48,151 nucleotides of DNA from Actinomycetota bacterium (GTDB lineage: Bacteria; Actinomycetota; Actinomycetes; S36-B12), in NCBI GenBank assembly GCA_027729805.1, contig JAQCEO010000008.1, forward strand, positions 1 to 48,151. Reading direction: 5' to 3'. This document shows, in pieces, positions 41,652 to 48,151 of this stretch (the stretch's first letter is position 1; every line of letters begins with the position of its first letter). Position numbers and translations under genes: made by a program. The notes under the pieces are model-generated. The model made no database searches, was not told the origin of the DNA, and was given only the letters and a program-made list of their open reading frames with translations.

Positions 41652-42161
41652 CTAGTTGGAGTCGGTCGCCTGATCGGCTTCGGCCAAGTGGGAGAAAGCT
41701 GCCAAATTTGCCGTTGACTCGCCCCGGGAGATACGCCATGCCCACTCCCGCTTAATTGCGGAGGCAAAACCAAGCTCGAGAATCGTGTTGAAGGCGCCGT
41801 CCGAGTACTCCAATACGGATCCGAAAACCCGGTCGAGTTCATCCGCGGTGATTGAGTCAAGGGGGAGTCGTCCGGTTAGGTAGATGTCACCTAGGTGATC
41901 GATGGCGAATGTGACCGCATACATGCGCCTATTGCGTTCAAGTAACCATCGATACACGGCTTCATGGTTTTCATCGGGGTTGCGGGAAACAAATGCGTTT
42001 ATGGTGATGGCGTGGGTGCCAAGCGTCAAAGACATATTGGTCTGCAGTTTATGTTCACCTGGCAAAGTGATTACGAAAGTGTCGTGGCTAACTTGTTCAT
42101 AAGGTAAGTCAGACGCGGCAAGGTATTTGGTGAGTACCGCATCAGCGTTTTGCTGGGTCAT
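41652..42161 (-). CDS. YbjN-domain protein
   Basis: A 169-residue protein with the YbjN fold (structurally like type III secretion chaperones): [36 protein letters not shown], a typical family core (quoted in part: [19 protein letters not shown]). It matches Rv0487, between mshA and gpm1. Function unknown; YbjN in E. coli modulates stress responses. It lies downstream of mshA on the same strand. Confidence 0.88.
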   Translation of the reverse strand: MTQQNADAVLTKYLAASDLPYEQVSHDTFVITLPGEHKLQTNMSLTLGTHAITINAFVSRNPDENHEAVYRWLLERNRRMYAVTFAIDHLGDIYLTGRLPLDSITADELDRVFGSVLEYSDGAFNTILELGFASAIKREWAWRISRGESTANLAAFSHLAEADQATDSN

Positions 42162-42192
42162 GATTTCAGCATCTAGGTCAACTTCTTGGCTG

Positions 42193-43479
42193 TCACAGTG
42201 TTGCGGCGAGTTTGGTGGTTGAGGTTCGGTTTGCCAGGGCTGCGCGATAGGTCGCGATCAAGCCAGCGGTTGTTACGCTCCAGCCGAAGGTTGCGGCATG
42301 CATTCGGGCACCTGCTGAAAGCTCATGTAAGCGCTCGGGTTTATTAATTAATGCGCCAATGGCGTGCGAATAGTCAAGTGGATCGTGGCTGCCGATTAGT
42401 ACCCCGCTTACGCCGTCGGCAACCGCGGTGCGAAGGCCGCCGACATTTGCTGCCACTACCGGGGTGGCGCACGCCTGGGCTTCGACAGCGACCAATCCGA
42501 AGGATTCGGAGTACGACGGAACGACGGCGAGGTCGGCGGCGCGGTACCAGTCGGCGAGGGTCTGCCTGTCACCTGGCGGCTCGAAGCGAACCAGGTTGGC
42601 GAGGCCTAACTGCGATACCAGGTCGGTTAGGGCGGTCGGCTGATCCAAGCCACTGCCTGATGGGCCACCGCAAATAGCTATTACGAGGCGATCGCGAAGG
42701 GTCGGGTCCGCCTGCACTAGGTGGGCCGCGGCTTTGATGAGGATGTCAGGAGCCTTGAGCGGTTGGATACGCCCTACGAACAGGAGCACAACTTGGTCAG
42801 CACGTAGCCCGAATCGAGCCCGCGCTTTTGCTTTTTCGCCGGGGGCGAAGACATCTAGATCAACGCCGGGGTGGACGACATCAATGCGCTGCGGATCCGC
42901 GTCGTACAGGTTTATTAGTTGATTGGCCTCATCGCTGGTGTTAGCAACGAGGCGATCGGCTGCCGCAATGACCTGCTCCTCGCCGATGACCCGCATTGCA
43001 GGCTCTGGTGTATCACCCTCAGCCAGTTCGGCATTCTTAACTTTGGCCATCGTGTGCATGGAATGCACGAGCGGCACCTGCCACCGGTCGGCGGCCAACC
43101 AACCAACTTGCCCCGATAGCCAATAGTGCGAGTGGATTAAGTCAAACCACCCTTCCGGGTGTGCTGCCTCAACTCGCATAACGCCGGCAGAGACGGCACA
43201 TAACTGGGCTGGGAGATCCTGCTTGAGTAGACCCTCGTATGGCCCAGCGGTAATATGTCGCACCCTAACGCCGGGCATGAAGTCAATTACGGGAGCCAAA
43301 CTCGACGAGGTGGCTCGGGTGAATATTTCCACCTCAACCCCGCTCTCCGCCAGCCTGCGGGCTGTCTCAACAACATAGACATTCATTCCGCCGGCATCGC
43401 CGGTACCGGGTTGATCGAGGGGTGAAGTGTGAATGGAGAGCACCGCGATGCGGCGTGGTACTGGCTTACGTCGTTGCAT
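42193..43479 (-). CDS. mshA: D-inositol-3-phosphate glycosyltransferase (mycothiol step 1)
   Basis: This 428-residue GT-B fold, GT4-family enzyme makes GlcNAc-inositol phosphate, the first step to mycothiol. The N-terminal domain has [20 protein letters not shown] and IHSHYWLSG; the C-terminal domain has [14 protein letters not shown] and the EX7E motif [18 protein letters not shown] that binds UDP-GlcNAc. Length is normal. With mshD at 31708 it shows that the organism makes mycothiol. Confidence 0.96.
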   Translation of the reverse strand: MQRRKPVPRRIAVLSIHTSPLDQPGTGDAGGMNVYVVETARRLAESGVEVEIFTRATSSSLAPVIDFMPGVRVRHITAGPYEGLLKQDLPAQLCAVSAGVMRVEAAHPEGWFDLIHSHYWLSGQVGWLAADRWQVPLVHSMHTMAKVKNAELAEGDTPEPAMRVIGEEQVIAAADRLVANTSDEANQLINLYDADPQRIDVVHPGVDLDVFAPGEKAKARARFGLRADQVVLLFVGRIQPLKAPDILIKAAAHLVQADPTLRDRLVIAICGGPSGSGLDQPTALTDLVSQLGLANLVRFEPPGDRQTLADWYRAADLAVVPSYSESFGLVAVEAQACATPVVAANVGGLRTAVADGVSGVLIGSHDPLDYSHAIGALINKPERLHELSAGARMHAATFGWSVTTAGLIATYRAALANRTSTTKLAATL

Positions 43480-43519
43480 ACGGGTTCACTCCCTCCGGCA
43501 CTTGGTAGCTTTACGCTTA

Positions 43520-44179
43520 TTAGGTGATATCGACCGCTACGTACGGTTCGCCCGTCACCACATTGACCACGCGCCGTGTTACCGAAACAGCATGATCGGC
43601 ATAGCGCTCGTAGTATCTAGAAAGCAAGGTGACATCAATCGCTGCTTCGACCCCATGCTTCCAAGAAGGTGAAAGCACGATGGTGAAAAGTTCGCGATGC
43701 AGGTGATCCATCTCAGCATCATGGTGTGCGATATCGGTTGCGTGCGACACATCTCTAGTGGCGATCACTGAACCGGTTTTGGAAACAATGGCTTCGGCGA
43801 CACCGCCCATTATCGCGAAGGTGGCACGAAGCTCCTGTGGTACCGATGGTTTCGGGTAGCGCATCCGAGCCTGCTTGGCGATGTGCTCGGCGAGGTCGCC
43901 CATGCGTTCAAGCGAAGTGGCAATTCGCAAGGCACCAATGACCAAGCGCAGATCTGCTTCGGTTGGGCGCCCAATCTCGATGATGTCGAAGCAGCGCTCC
44001 TCAACCGAACTGCACAGGGTATCGATGCGAGCATCCGAATCAATTACCTTCTCGGCGGTTGAAAGGTCCGCTTCGAGCAATGATTGAGTTGCCTGGTTCA
44101 TGGCCGAGCCAACAAAGCGAGTAATTGCGACCAGGTCAGCGTTGATCTCATCGAGTTTGCCCTGATAGGAATTAGGCAT
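43520..44179 (-). CDS. phoU: PhoU phosphate signalling protein
   Basis: The 219-residue protein is two three-helix PhoU repeats, with the metal-binding E-x3-D motifs LERMGDLAEHIA and YERYADHAVSVT. PhoU links the Pst phosphate transporter to the sensor kinase and keeps the PHO regulon off in rich phosphate. It is divergent from senX3 across 199 bases, the classical layout in many actinobacteria. Confidence 0.95.
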   Translation of the reverse strand: MPNSYQGKLDEINADLVAITRFVGSAMNQATQSLLEADLSTAEKVIDSDARIDTLCSSVEERCFDIIEIGRPTEADLRLVIGALRIATSLERMGDLAEHIAKQARMRYPKPSVPQELRATFAIMGGVAEAIVSKTGSVIATRDVSHATDIAHHDAEMDHLHRELFTIVLSPSWKHGVEAAIDVTLLSRYYERYADHAVSVTRRVVNVVTGEPYVAVDIT

Positions 44180-44269
44180 TCTGACCTCACCTCACCCGCG
44201 GAAGGGCCCGCGCCTTCAGGACCAAAGCGTACGCGGTCCTCCATTTCGTCGCAGTGTCGATGTACGTAA

Positions 44270-44287
44270 GGTGGTCAAAAGGTTAAC
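44270..44287 (+). promoter_or_regulatory. PHO-box-like direct repeat between phoU and senX3
   Basis: GGTGGTC (44270-44276) and GGTTAAC (44281-44287) are 7-mers separated by AAAA, i.e. an 11-bp period. That fits the reverse complement of the Streptomyces PHO-box unit GTTCACC, with two and one mismatches. A likely RegX3 site, but weak. Confidence 0.4.
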
Positions 44288-44378
44288 AATGCGTGCTTAA
44301 AGTGAATCCTGTATGAAACCGCGACCCCCTGCCGCTGCCGTATTAGTGGCTTAGCCATTTACGGCCTATCCTTAGCGG

Positions 44379-45524
44379 GTGTCTGAACGACGGGTGAATC
44401 CGACGGCGGGTGTCGCGCGCCTGGCCTCGGTCTCACGCCGGAATTCAACGGCGGACGTGCCCGAGGAAATCATCCGGGTGCTAAGTGTGTTGCCGTCCGC
44501 CTCGCTCGTGATGGCCGCCGATGGCGAGGTGTTGCGGGCGAGTGCGCGCAGCATGGCACTTGGCTTGGTGAGTCGAAATATGGTGACGATCCCAGAGATC
44601 ACGCATCTCGTGGAACGCGTCTTTGAGGACGGCACGGCCCGCGAGCAGGAGATGCGAGTGCGTCGCCCCCCTCTTGGCCGCGAATTACTGGAGTTGCGGG
44701 TGCGAGTTGCAGCGCTGGGCACGGGTGCCCTGCTGGTCCTGATTGATGACCTAGCCGAAGAGCGCAAAGTCGACGCGGTGCGCCGTGACTTTGTCGCGAA
44801 TGTAAGTCACGAACTCAAGACACCGGTCGGCGCCTTAGCATTACTCGCCGAGGCCGTACTTTCGGCGAGTGATGACGAGGTGCAGGTGCGCCACTTCGCA
44901 GAACGTATGCAGATTGAAGCCGGCCGGCTAGGCAATTTGATCCAAGATGTAATTGACCTGTCGAGATTGCAAGGTGATGACCCCCTCACGCACGCGCAGG
45001 TGATCAGCGTGGATGAGTTGGTGAATCGCGCGATTGACGAGGTTCGCACCATAGCAACGAGCAGCGATATTGAGTTCATCGAATCCGTTGATAGTGGCGG
45101 TGCCGTTTATGGCGACCTGAACCAAATTCAAACCGCGGTGCGCAATTTACTTGCGAATGCAATCGCTTATTCACCCGAATCGACGAGAGTGGCGGTCGAT
45201 ACGAAAATCAGCGGCGGCTTGGTCGAGATTATCGTCAAGGATCAAGGGATAGGTATCCCTTCGCATGAGCTCGACCGAGTATTCGAGCGTTTCTATCGAG
45301 TCGATCCAGCGAGATCCCGATCAACCGGTGGCACCGGCCTGGGGCTAGCAATCGTCAAACATGTTTGCCAAAATCACGGTGGTGAATGCACGGTGTGGTC
45401 TGAAGTTGGCGTTGGTTCGAGCTTTACGCTCCGCTTACCCGCCTATGTAGTTCAAGAACCCGGAACATCCGATGATGTCACATGGGATGCTGTGACTATC
45501 CACGAGCAAGAGGTGCTGTCGTGA
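44379..45524 (+). CDS. senX3: SenX3-type sensor histidine kinase lacking membrane helices
   Basis: This 381-residue kinase senses phosphate state with PhoU. A PAS-like segment (about 30-125) precedes the H-box FVANVSHELKTPVGALALLAE (His144), the N-box NLLANAIAYSPE and the G-boxes DQGIGIP and GGTGLGLAIVKH. SenX3 normally has two N-terminal membrane helices; here the N-terminus is polar and basic (SERRVNPTAGVARLASVSRR), and a stop codon (TAG 44373-44375) sits two codons before GTG 44379, so no longer start is possible. The protein appears cytosolic. It overlaps regX3 (GTGA). Confidence 0.92.
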   Translation: MSERRVNPTAGVARLASVSRRNSTADVPEEIIRVLSVLPSASLVMAADGEVLRASARSMALGLVSRNMVTIPEITHLVERVFEDGTAREQEMRVRRPPLGRELLELRVRVAALGTGALLVLIDDLAEERKVDAVRRDFVANVSHELKTPVGALALLAEAVLSASDDEVQVRHFAERMQIEAGRLGNLIQDVIDLSRLQGDDPLTHAQVISVDELVNRAIDEVRTIATSSDIEFIESVDSGGAVYGDLNQIQTAVRNLLANAIAYSPESTRVAVDTKISGGLVEIIVKDQGIGIPSHELDRVFERFYRVDPARSRSTGGTGLGLAIVKHVCQNHGGECTVWSEVGVGSSFTLRLPAYVVQEPGTSDDVTWDAVTIHEQEVLS

Positions 45525-46201
45525 CCCGAATTTTGGTTGTTGAAGACGAAGAATCTTTCTCCGAGGCGCTCTCCTTCATGCTTCGCAAAGAGGGCTACGA
45601 AGTAGCGGTGGCCGGTGACGGCAGTAAGGCCCTGGAGGAGTTCGAGCAGAACGGCGCAGATTTAATCCTGCTTGATCTGATGCTTCCCGGTATCTCGGGC
45701 ACCGAGGTATGTCGGCAGATTCGAGCTAAGTCTGCAGTGCCGCTAATCATGGTCACTGCCAAAGACGGTGAGGTTGACAAGGTGGTGGGGCTCGAACTCG
45801 GCGCTGATGACTATGTGACTAAGCCATTTTCCTCGCGTGAACTACTTGCCAGAGTTCGAGCGGTGTTGCGCCGGCATGGTGACTTCGAGGAAGTCCTGCC
45901 ACTGGTGGTTGAGGCGGGTCCCGTGCGTCTGGATATTGACCGCCATATTGTTAGTGTGCGCGGTGAGGTAGTCGCGATGCCGCTGAAAGAGTTTGACCTA
46001 CTCGAGGTGCTTGTTCGTAACAGTGGTCGGGTGATTACTCGCTCGCAACTCATTGATCGTGTCTGGGGCCACGACTATGTTGGCGACACCAAGACACTTG
46101 ATGTGCATGTGAAAAGACTGCGCGCCAAGATCGAAGAGGATCCGGCGAACCCTGTGCACCTGCTAACGGTTCGTGGCCTCGGCTACAAAATGGAAAACTA
46201 G
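45521..46201 (+). CDS. regX3: RegX3-type phosphate response regulator
   Basis: I start it at GTG 45521, overlapping the senX3 stop, giving 226 residues. The receiver has the acidic pair VEDEE, phospho-acceptor Asp52 (LILLDLMLPG) and Lys in VTKPFSS; the OmpR-type winged helix has MPLKEFDLLEVLVRNSGRVI and TLDVHVKRLRAKIEED. It activates high-affinity phosphate uptake genes. Its stop overlaps the stop of the opposing lipoprotein gene in the shared bases CTAG. Confidence 0.96.
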   Translation: MTRILVVEDEESFSEALSFMLRKEGYEVAVAGDGSKALEEFEQNGADLILLDLMLPGISGTEVCRQIRAKSAVPLIMVTAKDGEVDKVVGLELGADDYVTKPFSSRELLARVRAVLRRHGDFEEVLPLVVEAGPVRLDIDRHIVSVRGEVVAMPLKEFDLLEVLVRNSGRVITRSQLIDRVWGHDYVGDTKTLDVHVKRLRAKIEEDPANPVHLLTVRGLGYKMEN

Positions 46202-46734
46202 TCAGTAGCCGGCAGGGTTGCCGGGTCGGGCGCAATGCCGGCGTTGATACCGGTTGGCGGAACGGTCAGCACACTTAGCTGCACTATCCCTGCACCCTGG
46301 AACTGAATCTTCACCGGCACGTAAGTGCTCACCGGCGCGGTGAATTCATATGAATTAATCCAATATGAGCTGTTGTAACCAAACGAAACGGCTGCGCCGG
46401 CGCCGAGTTCGCCGGCACCTGGTGTCACATATGCGGGCTTGTTATCGATCTCAAGGCCAATTATCGAATCCGGTGCTTGGCCTTGGTTGACGATCGTGGC
46501 CGCCAAGGTTGCGGTGCCCGAGGCTTCTGGTCCGAGCACCAAGGTGGCATTTTCGATGCGAATTTCCCCGATTTGCGCTTGGGTGCCGTTTCCGGAGTTC
46601 ATCAAGCTCTGTTCGTTGGTGTTTGACCGAAATCCGCTGTAGCACCCGCTTAAGGTGGCGGTCAGTGCGACCGCGATGGTCGCAAGTGCAAGGGCGGGGC
46701 GGGTGGCGCGCGGCCGGCGCAAGAGTCGGGTCAC
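46198..46734 (-). CDS. Putative lipoprotein
   Basis: I place the start at GTG 46734 (178 residues). The opening TRLLRRPRATRPALALATIA followed by LTATLSGC is a lipoprotein signal peptide with lipobox LSGC; the Cys (about residue 31) would be lipidated. The mature part is a beta-rich domain, with IENATLVLGPEASGTATLAA and VNQGQAPDSIIGLEI reminiscent of copper-chaperone-like or Ig-like exported domains of actinobacteria. Function unknown. No ribosome site, so possibly leaderless. Confidence 0.75.
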   Translation of the reverse strand: MTRLLRRPRATRPALALATIAVALTATLSGCYSGFRSNTNEQSLMNSGNGTQAQIGEIRIENATLVLGPEASGTATLAATIVNQGQAPDSIIGLEIDNKPAYVTPGAGELGAGAAVSFGYNSSYWINSYEFTAPVSTYVPVKIQFQGAGIVQLSVLTVPPTGINAGIAPDPATLPATD

Positions 46735-46865
46735 AGGCAGAAGGGTAGCGGAGCAAAACGCATCGTCACGAGCGGATCCCGTTCGCTCGGGCCGTGATCG
46801 GAATTGATCCGGTCCACCCGGCTGAATCTCGCTAGGAATCATGAAAGGGGGATATTGACACGGGG

Positions 46866-48151
46866 GTGGGAACCCATGACGATGATGGCGTGAAGTCGAG
46901 CCTTGATTTGAAATTGGTCAATGTTGGCTTGGGCCCGTATGGACCCGGATTGCATAAGATCACGATTCGCAATGGCGTCATTGTCGGGGTCGAGCCTTTA
47001 GCTGAGCGGGTTCGATCCGTTGAATCAGGTGCTATTGATTTGATGGGCTGCACGGTATTACCGGGTATTGATGACTCCCACCTGCACGCTTTCTATTTTG
47101 GACGGGCACTGATTTCGGTCGACTTGCAAAATGCCGAGACCTTGGGTGAGTTCAAAGGGATTCTACGCAGTGCTTGCGCGGATGAATCCGGATGGATCCG
47201 CGGGAATGGCTGGGATGCGGGCCGAATCCAAGGTACCGGGCCCGGCGGGACGGTCTGCGCGGCCGACATTGACGAAGTAAAGCCAGACGTCCCGGTGTTC
47301 CTAACAGATATGACCGGACATCAAGGGGTGGGAAATTCACTAGTGATGCGGCTCGCCGGGATCAGCGAGCAGACGGTTGATCCGGTGGGTGGATCCTTTA
47401 TCCGTGATGAGCATGGCGTGCCATCTGGGCTCATGTTGGAAGGTGCTGTTCGGTTAGTTAATGAGGTAGCACCTCGACTGTCACCAATCGCGGAGCGTGC
47501 AGCAATTCTCACAGCGCAGGAAAATCTCTTGTCTCGCGGGATTACCGCATTTACTGACCCGGGCTTGGGTCCGGGTGCGGTGAGCTTGATGGAAGGCAGT
47601 GGGTACCTAAGCGCGGTCCAGGCCTACCGCGATTTGGCTGACAGCGGTGAGTTATCCGTGCGAGTGAATGTGATGTTGCTGTTTGGCGGCCTCGGCGGTA
47701 CTTCAGCATCAGATGTGCGGGCGGGCTTGGCCAGTTTCGGTCCGCCAACTGCGATGAAGCCTTTTGGCCGGCTTGGTATTTCCCAATTGAAGATCTTTGC
47801 TGATGGAATCCCTAGATCCAAGACCGCATGGGTGACCGAGCCATACGACGACTGCTCCTGCGGGCACCTACAGGTAGCCGGGAGCACGGACTCCGAACGT
47901 GTTGACGAACTCACCCGCATGGTCGCCGACTCCGCGGGGAGCGGCTGGCAGGTTGGAGCACATGCGATCGGTGATCGAACCGTCTCGACTTACCTCGATG
48001 CTGTTGCTGCCACAACCAACTCTCAAGATATGCGGCACTATGTCATTCACGGTGATTTAGTGCGACATGACGAACTGGAGCTGATGGCTTCATTAGGTGT
48101 AACTATGAATTCAAACCCAAGTATTCGATGGGCGGTTGCAGCTGGTGCCGC
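46866..48151 (+). CDS. YtcJ-like amidohydrolase, partial (runs off the window)
   Basis: The frame is open from 46845 to the window end, giving over 425 residues. GTG 46866 and GTG 46890 are both possible starts, neither with a good ribosome site. The amidohydrolase-3 TIM-barrel marks are visible: the HxH in LPGIDDSHLHAFYFG, WIRGNGWDAGRI, TDMTGHQGVGNS, SQLKIFADGIPRSKTAW, VGAHAIGDRTVSTYLDAV and HYVIHGDLV, which supply the metal-binding His residues. Relatives hydrolyse amides or formyl groups of small compounds. The C-terminal part is beyond the window. Confidence 0.88.
   Translation, partial: MGTHDDDGVKSSLDLKLVNVGLGPYGPGLHKITIRNGVIVGVEPLAERVRSVESGAIDLMGCTVLPGIDDSHLHAFYFGRALISVDLQNAETLGEFKGILRSACADESGWIRGNGWDAGRIQGTGPGGTVCAADIDEVKPDVPVFLTDMTGHQGVGNSLVMRLAGISEQTVDPVGGSFIRDEHGVPSGLMLEGAVRLVNEVAPRLSPIAERAAILTAQENLLSRGITAFTDPGLGPGAVSLMEGSGYLSAVQAYRDLADSGELSVRVNVMLLFGGLGGTSASDVRAGLASFGPPTAMKPFGRLGISQLKIFADGIPRSKTAWVTEPYDDCSCGHLQVAGSTDSERVDELTRMVADSAGSGWQVGAHAIGDRTVSTYLDAVAATTNSQDMRHYVIHGDLVRHDELELMASLGVTMNSNPSIRWAVAAGA

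Noticed and set aside
1-48151. CRISPR arrays, rRNA or tRNA genes
   Set aside because: No regularly spaced direct repeats with unique spacers, and no rRNA or complete tRNA pattern seen on either strand.

Overview
The window looks like chromosomal DNA of a high-GC Gram-positive bacterium (Actinomycetota). It carries mycothiol biosynthesis genes (mshA, mshD), an actinobacterial GlnR, SenX3-RegX3 next to PhoU, a MutT1-type Nudix/histidine-phosphatase fusion beside polyphosphate kinase, and many GTG starts with 4-base start/stop overlaps. Several gene orders match mycobacteria: glnR-mshD; XRE regulator, HbhA-like protein, DUF2516; mshA, YbjN, gpmA, senX3-regX3. I cannot name the genus from sequence alone.

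Region 1 (about 1-4500) is a zone of mobile DNA and gene decay. It holds a complete IS3-family element with 23-bp terminal inverted repeats (66-1368). Around it are a truncated hsdM start, an orphan membrane-protein tail, a pair of secreted-protein genes (the second with an early stop and an abrupt end), an IS481-type transposase fragment, and a fragment of a REP-associated (Y1, RAYT) transposase beside two GC-rich palindromic elements.

Region 2 (about 4500-25450) is a 21-kb catabolic island and the most interesting part. It contains three divergent glutamine-synthetase-like ligases, two class-I amidotransferase-fold hydrolases (one AtdA2-like and directly behind an AtdA1-like ligase, one PuuD-like), an APC permease, an aldehyde dehydrogenase, an alcohol dehydrogenase, an SDR, a cytochrome P450 and a second, dead P450. 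It also has a CoA ligase of the 2-aminobenzoate type, a CaiB-type CoA-transferase, two acyl-CoA-dehydrogenase-fold flavoproteins, a NicX-like putative ring-cleaving dioxygenase with an alpha/beta hydrolase, a FadR-type GntR regulator and a DMT exporter. The simplest reading is a gamma-glutamylation-based route for an unknown, possibly cyclic or aromatic, amine with carboxylate/CoA stages. Divergent transcription at 7650-7725 is controlled by a perfect 17-bp palindrome that contains the -35 hexamers of both promoters, and both transcripts look leaderless.

Region 3 (about 25440-48151) is mostly conserved core. It starts with a glgA relic reduced to its two ends and a secreted trypsin-like protease with an FN3 domain. 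A minus-strand block follows, read as glnR, mshD, ppk, CYTH-CHAD, mutT1. Then come an alpha/beta hydrolase, a thioredoxin-like protein, DUF4395 and DsrE proteins, a nitrobindin/Fur/YgfZ operon, dtd, an asparaginase, the XRE/HbhA-like/DUF2516 set, a macro-domain pseudogene, gpmA, YbjN, mshA, phoU, senX3-regX3, a lipoprotein and the start of a YtcJ-like amidohydrolase that runs off the window.
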